This document shows, piece by piece, positions 31,032 through 43,035 of a stretch of DNA of 64,000 nt. The notes beneath the pieces were generated by a model, which did no database searches, was not told where the DNA came from, and saw only the letters and a program-made list of their open reading frames with translations. A program made the position numbers and the translations under genes. Origin of the DNA: Malachius bipustulatus (lineage: Eukaryota; Arthropoda; Insecta; Coleoptera; Melyridae); the NCBI GenBank assembly GCA_910589415.1, contig OU342634.1, positions 4,340,001-4,404,000 of the forward strand. The letters are read 5' to 3'. Within the stretch, counting starts at the first letter, position 1, and every line of letters begins with the position of its first letter.

Positions 31032-32718
31032 CAGGGTTACTGGTAACTGGATACATTCCTTTGGTGATCTGATAAAACAAGAGGTAAGGAGTAAATTAAC
31101 CCCAACATGCACTATACAAAACTCAATAGATTTTGAGATATTTCGATTTTCAACTTTTCTTAAAAAAATGGTTTCAGATGTCTTGAAATGTAATTTTCAA
31201 AAAATCTACTTTAACTTTTTGATTTTTTTTTTTGCTGGAATACTTGTCCAATACTATGCTTCCTTCTGGAATAAAAAATATCCTTAGGTATTTCGATCGT
31301 GTGAAAATTTCAAAGAAAAACTTTCACAAACTATTTTTTTAAAATAAGATTTAAAAGTTTTTACAAGTTATTTTCGCAAAATTGTCAAGGCACCTTGCGT
31401 ACAAATTGTTTTAAAAACTTCCCTAGTGTAGTAGCTATCTAACAAGGTACGAATCTTGTACAAGAATAACAGAATCTCCCCGCTATGTACCGTTACCGAG
31501 GAACAAGTCCTTAAGTCGGGACGTTTTAAAAAAAATACGGCCCTGAACGGGGGTCTTAAAATTCTCGGATCCGGTCCATTTTCAATAGGTCGTATTTGGG
31601 GGTCACGAGCTTCGTCCCTACCAAGTTTCGTCCCGATCGGTAAAACTTTCAGACACTTAGAGTGGCTATTACTAGGCTATTCCCGAAAAATCCCGAAATT
31701 CCCGAAAAAATGACACTTCCCGGGAACGGATCCCGCTCATTTTCAATAGGCATCGTGCCACGGTGCGCCTCTTCAATCGAGCCAAATTTCAACTTTCCCA
31801 CATGAAAACTGGCGGCTCTAGAGTGTTTCCTAGCAAAGTCACAGAAGTTTCGTAAGTATACGTATTCTTGTGCCCGAAAAATGTCTGTCTGTCGGTCTGT
31901 CTGTCTGTGACTTTGCTAGGAAACACTCTAGAGCCGCCAGTTTTCATGTGGGAAAGTTGAAATTTGGCTCGATTGAAGAGGCGCACCGTGGCACGATGCC
32001 TATTGAAAATGAGCGGGATCCGTTCCCGGGAAGTGTCATTTTTTCGGGAATTTCGGGATTTTTCGGGAATAGCCTAGTAATAGCCACTCTAAGTGTCTGA
32101 AAGTTTTACCGATCGGGACGAAACTTGGTAGGGACGAAGCTCGTGACCCCCAAATACGACCTATTGAAAATGGACCGGATCCGAGAATTTTAAGACCCCC
32201 GTTCAGGGCCGTATTTTTTTTAAAACGTCCCGACTTAAGGACTTGTTCCTCGGTAACGGTACATAGCGGGGAGATTCTGTTATTCTTGTACAAGATTCGT
32301 ACCTTGTTAGATAGCTACTACACACTAGGGAAGTTTTTAAAACAATTTGTACGCAAGGTGCCTTGACAATTTTGCGAAAATAACTTGTAAAAACTTTTAA
32401 ATCTTATTTAAAAAAAATAGTTTGTGAAAGTTTTTCTTTGAAATTTTCACACGATCGAAATACCTAAGGATATTTTTTATTCCAGAAGGAAGCATAGTAT
32501 TGGACAAGTATTCCAGCAAAAAAAAAATCAAAAATTTAAAGTAGATTTTTTGAAAATTACATTTCAAGACATCTGAAACCATTTTTTTAAGAAAAGTTGA
32601 AAATCGAAATATCTCAAAATCTATTGAGTTTTGTATAGTGCATGTTGGGGTTAATTTACTCCTTACCTCTTGTTTTATCAGATCACCAAAGGAATGTATC
32701 CAGTTACCAGTAACCCTG
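31032..32718. mobile_element. 1.7-kb near-perfect palindromic element
   Basis: The arms 31032-31846 and 31908-32718 are inverted copies with very few differences. Over 31456-31713 versus 32036-32293 both strands even encode the same 85 residues. The ends are CAGGGTTACTGGTAACTGG and its inverse, flanked by TA. The centre (about 60 bp) contains a GTCT microsatellite, GTCTGTCTGTCGGTCTGTCT. There is no transposase. It is a foldback-type non-autonomous element of Tc1/mariner style inserted in the Harbinger element. Confidence 0.95.
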
Positions 32719-33477
32719 TATAATATGTATACTTACTCTATTATTCCTCTCGCTTTAGGGGTGCAGTTTCGTTGACTTGAACAACAAATCAAGAAAACTA
32801 TTGACTCTGGGAATGTGTTTTCAAAAATATTGTTGCAAATTAGTTTTACCATGTATCTATTCAAAAGAAACTACAACAGTCACAGCATTACAGTCAATAC
32901 ATTTCTTTATTCTTTTTGAACCTATTCAATAAAAAAACAACTACATAAAGTTGAAAAACATAAAACTTCATTTAAACCAAAAACAACTAGGTAATCAACT
33001 ACACATAATTACTATTATACAGGTCGCCGGAAATAGCAAGGCAACAACGCTCTTTCTTTTCATGGATTGTTTGGATGTTGGATTCATGGATTGATATTGT
33101 CAAACTATGTCAGCAATTGTGTCGTTACGGTATAGAAAGGTGGATGATGTTGTGTTACTGAATGCAGTGATCTGTACCTATATGAAAATTATTATACCTA
33201 CTTGGAAACTAGAATTTTTCCGTGTAAAAACTAACCTTTTTAAATAAAAATAATAATAATGATTATAATCTTTATCATTATGAACTGCAATATTTATAAT
33301 GGTTAGTAAAAATACAAAAAAAAGTGCTTGTCTCATGTATAAGGATAAATTATATTTTAAAGACAAAATTCACAAGTCAATATCTACATAAGTTAATTTC
33401 AAGTGAAAATCCCGACATTCTAAAAATTTAACTAAACAATTTACCAAAGTACCTGTACAAGTAATACTGTTTTCAGA

Positions 33478-34539
33478 ATGTCAGAACTCTCATTGCTGTC
33501 ATCTTCTGACGAGGAGGAAGAGCAGCCGGTCAGGCTCAGACGTCCGAGAATAATGAGGGACAGGGCTAATTCTTTCGAGAGCTTCGATGAACAAGACTTC
33601 CGCATGAGGTTTAGGTTTAGTAAAGCCACCGTGCAACAGATCTTGGAGATAATTGGTGATGGTATTAAACCAACGACTATGAGAAACAACCCTATTTCTG
33701 CTATGAATCAATTATTGTTGACGTTGCGATTCTATGCAACTGGAGCATTCCAGCAAGTTATTGGAGACACACTGAATGTCCACAAAGCAACGGTATTCAG
33801 AATAGTGCATAGAGTCACAAGAGAGATAGCTTCTTTACGCCCGCGTTACTGTAAGATGCCTCAAGGAGAACGTGAAATTAACAGTACAATTTTAAATTTC
33901 TTCAATATAAGTGATTTCCCTCGAGTCATTGTAACCATCGACTGTACACATGTTAAAATACAGTCACCAGGCGGAAGAAATGCAGAAATTTATCGGAACA
34001 GAAAAGGGTTTTTTTCTTTAAATGTTCAGGTGGTTTCCAATGCAAATCTAAAAATTTTACATGTAGTTGCACGGTGGCCAGGGTCGGTACATGACAGCAC
34101 TATATTCAATAATGGCTCGTTAAATGTCGAACTTAACAATGGTGTCTATGGGCGATATTACTTATTGGGTGATAGTGGCTACCCATGTAAAAGAATACTG
34201 TTGACACCATTGTTAAATCCTTCAACGCCTGGTGAAGAATTGTACAACAGGGCACACATAATGACTAGAAACACAATTGAGCGTTGTTTTGGTGTCCTAA
34301 AAAGGAGATTCTCCTGTTTGCACCAAGGTTTGAACTTGAAACTGCGCAATATTCCACCAGTAATTGTAGCCTGTTGTGTACTGCATAACATGGCTTTACA
34401 ATTTGGCGACGAAGTTCCACCAGAGGAATTTCCTATGGATGAAGCTCTGTATGATGTTGATGATCAACGGATAGCAGGCCCCTTGAATAATAATACAGCG
34501 GTCAGAACGGCATTAATCAACACCGTGTTTACTCGCTAA
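33478..34539 (+). CDS. HARBI1-type PIF/Harbinger transposase (DDE nuclease)
   Basis: The intact frame is 353 codons from ATG 33478 to TAA 34539. This nuclease cuts and pastes the Harbinger element together with its Myb-like partner. The N-terminus is acidic and serine-rich (SSSDEEEEQPVRLRRPR), followed by a helix-turn-helix-like region (VIGDTLNVHKATVFRIVHRV). The DDE_4 nuclease has Asp in VIVTIDCTHVKI, Asp in LLGDSGYPC and Glu in NTIERCFGVLKRRF, followed by the usual VACCVLHNMAL. The length is that of typical HARBI1-like proteins and no disruption is visible. An acceptor-like TTTTCAG lies just before the ATG, so a 5' non-coding exon is possible. It could be active. Confidence 0.92.
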   Translation: MSELSLLSSSDEEEEQPVRLRRPRIMRDRANSFESFDEQDFRMRFRFSKATVQQILEIIGDGIKPTTMRNNPISAMNQLLLTLRFYATGAFQQVIGDTLNVHKATVFRIVHRVTREIASLRPRYCKMPQGEREINSTILNFFNISDFPRVIVTIDCTHVKIQSPGGRNAEIYRNRKGFFSLNVQVVSNANLKILHVVARWPGSVHDSTIFNNGSLNVELNNGVYGRYYLLGDSGYPCKRILLTPLLNPSTPGEELYNRAHIMTRNTIERCFGVLKRRFSCLHQGLNLKLRNIPPVIVACCVLHNMALQFGDEVPPEEFPMDEALYDVDDQRIAGPLNNNTAVRTALINTVFTR

Positions 34540-35540
34540 CTGTACATAGTTTTTATCTAGAAAAAAAAATGAAATTGAAAGTAATTATAGGGGTGCTGAA
34601 GAGGGGATGAAAATATATTCATTATAAGTAAGTGGTAGTTATAATTTTGAAATAATTTTTAGTTTTAATGTTCTGGGTTAAATTTCTTTTTATACGTGTG
34701 ACGTGCTTTATAATGCACATTTCCTAAAAATAAAAAAAGTGCCTTCTCGTAATTTAACTGCAGATCACCTTTTCTGGTTTTTAGAGACCGATTTAAAATT
34801 ATTTTATTCATAAGAAATTATAAATTAATAAGTACCTACCAAATTGTATTGTTGAATTAAATTTAGTCAATTTTCACACTGTACTTATAAATATTTCAAC
34901 ATTTGAACATTCAACATAACATAATATAACAGGGATGGATGCAATTTACATTACAGTCCACATTATCAATGATAATGAACATAAAATCTTCCATTTATTT
35001 TCCACGCACTAAAGAGTAGTGAATTATTAGAATACTTTTTATCAACCACTATAATTAATTCATTTGTAAGCATGCTTCACTAATTATCAAGGCAATGTTT
35101 ATAGAGGCTGTAGAAATGTTTTTTCTCACTAAAAGTTAATTGAAGTTGAAACAAATTAATATTAGGTAGTAGTTAATGTTACTTAGTAACTACCTATGTA
35201 ATTATATATAATTAATGCTTATAAACCTCAAATGTTTAATCCCTGTGCACTAATCCCTCTTTTTCCAATTATTGATTTAAAAAAATTAAAGAAAATATAA
35301 TCAACACTGTTTTTAATTTTTATTAAGCTATTTTTTTTTTTAATAATTTCATTTTAAGTTCATGCTCCTCGACAAACATGTTATGCTGAATTCGGGCATA
35401 GTTCCGTTCCCTCCTTGCATTATTAATTTTAATTGCAAAATATTTCCTTTGAAGGGCATAACGGGAACTATTCCCAAATTCAGTTTTTTTTTGTGCCTTT
35501 TTGTTTTTTTTTATTTAGTTTTGCCGGGAGGATTCTGGAT

Positions 35541-38500
35541 TTAATATTGGGTCTTGGAATAGGCGAGGGGGGGTACTTCCAACTTGGGAACCGCAGGATC
35601 TGGATATATCTTGGAGGAGGGTCCAGGAACAGGTGAAAGCGGGGCCTCAAACTGTGCGGGAGCAGGAACAATGCTATCTGAAACATAAAATAATTAATAC
35701 ATTCCAAAACAACAAAAATCTGTAACCGAATAGCTGCTCAAATACAAAAAAGTAAAATGTCAATCATTAATATCTTCATATCAAAAAACACAGACGAGTA
35801 TTATAAAAGTCACGAGTGCACTGAGTAAAAAGAGATTTTTTAAGGTGTGTCTTGTAATGTGCAAGAATAAAGTCAATAAAATGTAAGTCAATAAAGAATA
35901 AAGTCAAAAATTCAATTAAAAATAGAATTTGATTTATTTCTGACTAACCTAAACTTAAATAATATTTCATCTGCTCAGAAAGTCAAACAACTAATCAATG
36001 CATGTCACTTCCCAATTAGATATCCACCGGAATTTTTGTATAATTTTTAGAAACCTCAAAATAATACTACATATAACGAAGGAACGAGGAACACTAGAAT
36101 TATTCTGGATTTTTAATTCGTACTTGTTTTCTTGTTTATGTTTACCTTCTACAATATTTCTTATGACAGCCTGCAAAGTCGCAACATTTCTAGTGACATG
36201 ATAGGAATGACATATTGCCAGGCCAGTGTAACTGACAATAAAAAAATAAGACTTTTAATTTGGTATTAATAAAGTTTAAGAACCATAACAATACGTTTAA
36301 ATATACAATAAAATTAAGAAGCTCTCACCACCAAAAAAAAAAAAACTGCCTCACTATCGAAAGTGTTTTCGATCGTCTCCATTTGCTCCCGCAGTCCTGC
36401 TACAATTTGAGCCCCAATATCGCCGAGGCCAGACTTGTACCTCTCTCCTCCAGTTTCCATAACCTCTTTCTAAATAAAACAGATTACTAGTATCAGGTAG
36501 TATAAAAATTCCATAAATAAATAGCAAACAATTAATGATTTTTGTTTAGCTGTTGATTTTTCCCCAAGGGCGTAGCAAGGATTTTTTTCTAGGAGGGGGG
36601 GGGAAATGGTGGTTCGAGAAGCAATTAAAAAAAAAAGAGAAAGAGGGTCCCTCCCAAAATAGTGGTGCGGGCGATTTTTTTTATTATTCAAGGTCACGCA
36701 TTTCCCAGCTCTTGAATAAATACAGGGTTTGAAAAAAAAGCCGAAGAGGTAATTCTTCTTATGAACTTTTAGGCATAAGAAAGTTAAATAATTCCCTCCT
36801 TTGGTATATAGTCACTCTCGTTATGAAATAAGAATTAAATTGTTATGGTCATATTTCCATAAAATTATTTTTTACCCTAGAAGGTACATTCATTTTTAAT
36901 ATCTATTGACTGTCGTTTTTGGACAATTCAAAAAGTCGCTCTTGTCATCATTCCACGTCGGAAAAGAGATTTCTAATAGAATATAAACAGAATCAAGAGA
37001 TGGGAAATGGTAATAACAACAGTAGTAATTATTATACAAAAATAAAAAATTGGCTACGATCGCACCAAAAAGCACTGGGTAGCCAGATTTTAGATTTTGA
37101 ACCACTGCTGCCGATAAAGACAGCAAAAAACAACCCCCTTCCCCCTGATAAAGCACCTCAGGGAGTTTTTTGTATCAATATTCAAGGCCATGCAATTTCC
37201 CAGTACTTGAAGAAAAAAAATTCTTTGAAAATTTGCCACTTTAGGCTATATAGCTCTATCCTTTACATTGTACCTACACTGTACAGGTAGGTAAAAGAAG
37301 GCTGTACCTACTTAAACAAAACCATAATTCTATTATAATCGGATTTAGCCGGTTACCTCGAAATTCCGTAAACTCGGAATTTTTTTTCCCATTTTTAAGC
37401 AGGAAATTAGAAGAAAATTTATTAAAAAATCACCTTTTCCTTTACAGCTAAGGCCTGATAAGCCTTAGCTTCCTCGCTGGTAACCCCCATGTCCTCCAGC
37501 TTTCTCGCATATACTTCTTTCTAAACAGGAACAAATTTCAAGTTAATTTTTATCACGATATATGACCATAAGATCAGTAAGATTTTAGATACGAGTAAAT
37601 ATAGGATCAGGTAAATATGAAAATCAAAACTTGCCACTAATATAAAAGTATACTATACATATGTTGCTTTCTGCCACCTCTTTGCGTAGCTTCTTTTTCA
37701 AATTAAAATACGCTGCCTTCAGTCCGTCGGGAGTTCGGCAGTTGCTGGAGCGGCTATTAAAATTCCGGGTTATGGATGCCCAGACATCAGCCTTCTTTTT
37801 GAAGGCCTGGCTGTTGGTACGTTTGTCTTCTATGACATCCATATACCTAAGAAAATGGACAGGAATGATGGGATTTTAGGGAAGTGTTTAATATGAAACT
37901 GGAACACTGGAGTTTGGTTTCGGTAATTGGATGGCTCGGTATAAAGACAATGTAGGCCCATTGCAGGGTAAGGAATCTACACGTTATGAAAGTTGGATTG
38001 GAATAGAGGCACATTACTCTTAGATCGCTGGGTTATTGTAAGTCGAGAGCTTTCAATTTAAACATTACAAATCGATAATAATAATTATAGAAGTGCAAAA
38101 TTATTATGCTTAAGGCTGATATTATTTTCCATTATAAGTTCGAACAAATTTTGTATGTATGGTCCTTTAGGAGGTATGTAATTCGCAAATTTGGTAGTAC
38201 AACTTTATTAATAAATTAGGTAATCCTATAGAAGTGAATCAGAATCATATAGAAGAATCAGATTAGGATAGTCAGGTTAGGTATTTTTCCCTTGCCCTTA
38301 CGGCTTTTTCTATGTATTACTAAATTTTATAATAAGTAAAATATAAAATTTAGATGACCCGTAAATTTAAATGACAAGAATATGAGGTAAGGGTGAAAAA
38401 AAAACCTAACCTGACTAACTTTATCTAATGTAGGTACATACCTACCACTTCAATAGGATTACCATAAATTTATCCACTTTATTATTGTGATTCAATCAAC

Positions 38501-38640
38501 ATGAGAATAGGTAAATACGTTGGTACTCACCCTTGAACTAGCTCCAGCAAAATTTGCTTCTCCTCGCCTGTAAAATTTGCTGCCCAGTCCCGTTTCCTCT
38601 TCACGGCAGTCAGGTCCGGGTGATTAATACCTTGATCCAT
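35541..38640 (-). CDS. Harbinger second gene: Myb/SANT-like DNA-binding protein, multi-exon
   Basis: This is the accessory DNA-binding protein of Harbinger elements, which brings the nuclease to the nucleus and to the ends. Exons by splice signals: 38640-38531 (MDQGINHPDLTAVKRKRDWA), donor GTGAGT; 37847 to about 37660 (GYMDVIEDKRTNSQ, RTPDGLKAAYFNLKKKL), phase-matched to exon 1; 37520-37434 (KEVYARKLEDMGVTSEEAKA); 36469 to about 36345 (KEVMETGGERYKSGLGDIGA); 36231-36146 (ICHSYHVTRNVATLQAVIRN); and 35677-35541 (DSIVPAPAQFEAPLSPVPGP, ending at TAA). Exon-4 phase depends on a T13 run next to its donor, and the exon-2 donor is uncertain. The trihelix-like K/R-rich fold of exons 1-2 supports the call. 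It converges on the nuclease gene. Confidence 0.78.
36550..37290. repeat. Intronic repeat pair
   Basis: Two imperfect direct copies of about 45 bp (ATTCAAGGYCAYGC, then ATTTCCCAG and CTTGAA) lie near 36688 and 37180. The first is preceded by AAGGGCGTAGCAAGGATTTT. They are probably remnants of repeats inserted in an intron of the Myb-like gene. Confidence 0.4.
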
Positions 38641-39028
38641 CTATATATAAATTTTATTTTTAGTAAATACTATCAGATCTTGAATTACCTAACCACCAGA
38701 ACATTTACTTACGTTTGGTATTGGTAGATAGATTATTGAATTTTGTTTTTTTCTTGTGGGCTGTTGCTTGTTGCTTGGGTCTTAGGTCATTGAACTTAAC
38801 TTGACCAGCTGACACGACACCACTCCGGGCGCGCCGCGCGCAAGCCAACCGACATTTCTTATTTATTTCAAGTGTCACTCACGTCATTTCTTCAGCGTCA
38901 ATGGCTGTTTCGTTGACATTCGTGTAGAGTGGACGGTTAAATATACGCACGCGGAAAGTTAACTCGGAGTTAGTGTTATCTGCCAGATAACTAACTTTCT
39001 ACTTAACCAGCGTTTATAATATCGGCTG

Positions 39029-39515
39029 TAAATCGTATAATTATTTGAATGAATCGTTTGCCTCAACTATCTACATCATTTTTAATTTAACAGAAATAAT
39101 TTCTAGAATTTATTCAACAAAGTTAATTATTTGTAGAAAATAAATTATTTAGTCATAATTTTATAATATCATAATCATAAAATCATAATATTATAGTTTG
39201 TTAATAAAAACCTTATATTTGTGGAAAATAAACACTTTATTACAGGCAAATTTACGCTTGTGACGATATTTTGTTACTTGTATCAAACAAATTAATTCAC
39301 AGCTGGCACGCTTATGTTTATTTAGACTACATTGATTTACTTGCTATAATATAGCACCTTAGAACCAATTTCAAAGAATATCGAAATAATAATATAGTAA
39401 ATTAAAGACTTTTATTAAAAGTAGGCACATTAAAAAAATAAACACTAACCATTAACTATAAACAAAACTTAAACTTTAAACTAAACTATTAACTGAAAAC
39501 AACAACTGACAACAA
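39029..39515. other. AT-rich spacer after the Harbinger element
   Basis: Beyond the TAA target copy no feature was recognised. Confidence 0.4.
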
Positions 39516-42040
39516 CTATTCATTCCCATCCCTCATCCCTCTCCTCCTCCGGTTACCCCCTCTCCCCCTCCTGACCGTTCGACCACGGTGGTACGTCTGC
39601 TGGTGAGTCAACATCATGTGGCCCAACACTCCCGCCAGCACATTTCTGGTTTGCCTGAATCGGCGAGACGTTCCTAGAACAAAAATTTTTTATTTTTATA
39701 GAATAGAATTTTTTTATGTTAATAAGTATATCTACTACTTTCCCACCTACTAAATAATTTTTGCTCAAATAATCTATGGCCTTTAATATTTTAGATAATT
39801 TAAATATAATATTTACATGCACAATAATTTAGATATAGAAATTTAGTCATTTCACATGCCCTTTCGCTGTAATAATAACAAGAAAAAATCAAATTATCAA
39901 TAATTGCATAATTTTGCATAAATAAATTAAAATCACCATTTTTAAAGATGATGGACCAGATTATTCAAGAAAATTACTCTTTATTGCCTCTATGAAATGT
40001 TAAAAATTGTAATCGAATTAAATCGCTGCATGGACACCCTTTTTGAACTCTATTTATCTATTTATCTTCGTTTACAAACACTTCAGGATTTTTTTCGACA
40101 GACTGGTTTTTCTACCTCCACTGTATGCTCCCGAAAAATTACGAGGTACTAAACGGACACTCTCTACTAGTATATGTAGGTAGGTAGGCCTACTGGTCTT
40201 AAATTATATAAAAAATAATTTTATTTATGAAAATTCAAATATCTAACTGCTATTTTGAAACGACTCGACCGATATTACTGAAATACAAACCAAACCAGTC
40301 CATTCAAGTATTTGACTTGTACAATTTTTTACAATTCTATTCAAATAAAACCGGACTAACTCTCATAACGCTACCGCCAATTTCACTTGTTGATACAAAT
40401 TTAGGACAATTTTTTTGTTGTGGTTGTTGTTTGCAGCTTTTAGCATGTTAGTTTTGGTGAATTAGGTTTTATTAAATATTTTTTCTAATTTTTAAAAGAA
40501 TAAAAAAAAATGAATATTTTTGTTTTACCTCTTCCTCTCGCTGGTGGAGGTGGTGGAGGTGCCTGCTCGACTGCTTGTGCTCCCTTTCCTGCTCCATCCC
40601 CTGCTCCATTCCCTTCAGGGAGAAGCTCAGCCGGCCTCTGCTCGCAAGGGATTTCCTCTCCTTCGCCATCAGCATCTTCACGCTGCTGCCGCATCCCCCT
40701 CCACTCCTCCCTCATCTCATCTAGGGAGGCTTCCATGTCTGCTCTACGGTCTTCTAATATTCTCTTAATCTAAATAAGATAAGAAACGTTTATAAATTAA
40801 CAAATGTAAAAAATACCTATCAGACTTATCTTTAATCATAACAATTCAATCACGTTTTGTTTATTATTAAAGTCATGTTATTTTAATCATATTAAGTTAT
40901 ATTGTATTATTATTATTATTATATTATTATTATTATTAAGTCATAACATTCACGTCGACAAGGCCTCTGCCCACAAGGGATATCCTGTCCTTCGCCAGCA
41001 TCCTCACGTTCCCGCTGCCGCATATCCCTCATTTCCTCCCTCACTTCTTCGAGGAAGGCTTCCAGGTCGGCCCTGTGCCCTTCTAATATTGTCTTGGTCT
41101 AAATAAGCGGCCCTGTGCCCTTCTATTGTCTTGGTCTAAATAAGATAAGAAACGTGTATAAATTAACAAATGTAAAAAATACCTATCGCAGACTCATCTT
41201 TAATCATAGGTATTAAGATCGCGTATCATACGAGTATTAGGATAGCGAATACCTAAAACAATTCAGACACGTTGCTTTTTATTATTAAAGTCATATTATT
41301 TTAATCATATTAAGGGATATTATATTATTATTATTATAAACTCATATCATTCACGTCGACAAGGCCTCTGCCCACAAGGGATATCCTCTCCTTCACCAGC
41401 ATCCTCACGCTCCCGCTCCCGCTGCCGCATATCCCTCATTTCCTCCTTCATTTCCTCCCTCATTTATTCGAGGAAGGCTTCCAGGTCGGCCCTGTGCCCT
41501 TCTAATATTGTTTTGGTCTAAATAAGATAAGAAACGTGTATAAATTAACAAATGTAAAAAATACCTATCAGACTCATCTTTAATCATTTAATTTCAATCA
41601 CTTTTTTTTTTTATTAAAGTCATGTTATTTTAATCATATTAAATTATATTGTATTATTATTATATTATTATTATTAAGTCACATCATTCACGACGACAAC
41701 ACCACAACTTTTGTCAATTTTACCACTCATACATTTCAAATTCAAATTAACACATAGATATAAATAGAATTGGTGGAAGCACGACAGTACTTGTTGGAAC
41801 AAAACAATTATATAATTGAACTGGGGATTCTGTCGTTGACTTGGGGCTTAAATAAGAATACTCTTTCTGCTACACCGAGCTTTTGAAAATATTTATTTTC
41901 TTCATCAGGGCTGGAAAATATCACAAAATATTGAAAAAGAACATATCACTAGTGAAATGTGACAAAAAACTTACTCTGCAAGCGAGGTTTACATGAAAAG
42001 CAGCTAAGACCAACACAGGGTTCATTCCCACGTGGTACAA
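39516..42040 (-). CDS. Hypothetical multi-exon gene (3' exons)
   Basis: A chain of exon-like segments on the minus strand: 42040-41975 (acceptor TTTTTCCAG, donor AGA|GTAAGT, open in two phases); 40769-40529 (acceptor TTATTTAG, donor GAG|GTAAAA), coding IKRILEDRRADMEASLDEMR and a Glu/Gln-rich helix, then PPPPPPARGRG; and 39673-39516 (acceptor TTTGTTCTAG), which joins in phase to give TSRRFRQTRNVLAGVLGHMM and an Arg/Gly-rich tail, ending at TAG. Possible upstream exons lie at 49811-49900 and 52954-52980. No known family was recognised. It might be a host gene or another element's accessory gene. The weak point is that the exons were joined by splice signals only. Confidence 0.3.
40480..41690 (-). 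repeat. Three tandem copies of a unit of about 390 bp carrying one exon
   Basis: Units at about 40480-40870, 40950-41300 and 41345-41690 each contain the acceptor and first half of the exon described at 40529-40769 (for example RADLEAFLEEVREEMRDMRQ in the second and third copies), plus AAATAAGATAAGAAACG and (ATT)n runs. The second and third copies lose the donor and end in a stop within the ATT run. A further small duplication of GGCCCTGTGCCCTTCT lies near 41110. Confidence 0.75.
41691..41974. other. Non-coding, intron-like
   Basis: Nothing was recognised apart from the splice signals described for the hypothetical gene. Confidence 0.3.
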
Positions 42041-43035
42041 CTGGAAAAAGTGGGTGACTAAATTGGACGAAGGTCCCTTTTATAATTTAAATTACATAAA
42101 AACATATGAAAAATTCACAGACAATTGCCAAATATAGGACAAACAATGTAGTCAACATTATTTTAAAACAATTACATGGTGTCAATTGATTAAATAATAT
42201 AGGTACATCTATATCTATAATAGGTAGGTATTTATATAATAGTGAGGAATCTGTTAGAAATTATATTCATTAATCCCTAAATTTAGAAAATAACACACTA
42301 AAAAATGTTTTTAGATTGGTATAGGTGTAGGTAAGTATCTACCTATTTCGTTCACAAAACGAATTGAAAATAAATTCTTACCGACGTGATAGAATTGCTG
42401 GTAAACAACGAAAATTTTCTTTTGAAGAGAATCATATTAATTTAAAACATTCACGACAAATAATAACTTATATACAGGGTGTCCCATAATATGTGGGCAA
42501 TCTCCCGGATTTGGGTAAATTTCGTAAAAATAAATGAAAAAATAGCTATAAAATTAATTCCTCAGAGACACCCCTACAAAGATATTAGCTGTTGAAGTTG
42601 AGGGTTGAAAATCAATTTTTTGCAATAAGGTAGAAGTACCAGTTGTGGCCACTTTTAGTAATTTTCTTACTTTGGAAAACTGTGAAAGTTACATTTGTAC
42701 CAGTTATTGATTCAAATTATGTAGGTACGATTTTATGGTGGCTTTTCTCAAAATAAATATAATTCATTTGAGAATACAGGCTCTTATTTATAAAATATTT
42801 CAAAATTTTCGCGTTAAATCGATTTTCGCCATTTGTGGCCACATTTTGCCAGTTCTGGCCACCAGATGTACCATTTGTGGCCACTGGGATTAGGAACGGA
42901 AAAATAGGTTTAGATATACCCTAAGATAAAACAAATATTTTACCGAATTTATATTATAACATCAAAAAATAAACAAAAATTTAACACAAAAATATTTTAA
43001 ATTAAGAATATAGAACAAAATAAACTCTTAAAAAC

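Larger units (their letters stand above)
30300..39028 (+). mobile_element. PIF/Harbinger element with two genes
   Basis: The ends CAGCCAATATTATAAACG and the inverse CGTTTATAATATCGGCTG are flanked by TAA (30297-30299 and 39029-39031), the 3-bp TWA duplication of PIF/Harbinger. Subterminal motifs (AACTCGGAGTTAG, ATCTGCCAG) recur in both orientations near both ends. It carries an intact HARBI1-type nuclease (33478-34539, plus strand) and a convergent multi-exon Myb/SANT-like gene (38640 to 35541, minus strand), the usual two-protein set. A P1 fragment and a 1.7-kb palindrome lie in its left part. Total 8729 bp. Confidence 0.93.

Noticed and set aside
31456..32293. Two identical 85-residue ORFs on opposite strands
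   Set aside because: By-product of the palindrome; the peptide has no recognised feature and no supporting signals.
40950..41690. Regularly spaced repeats considered as a CRISPR-like array
   Set aside because: Units are about 390 bp and contain exon copies and ATT runs; spacing and content do not fit a CRISPR array.
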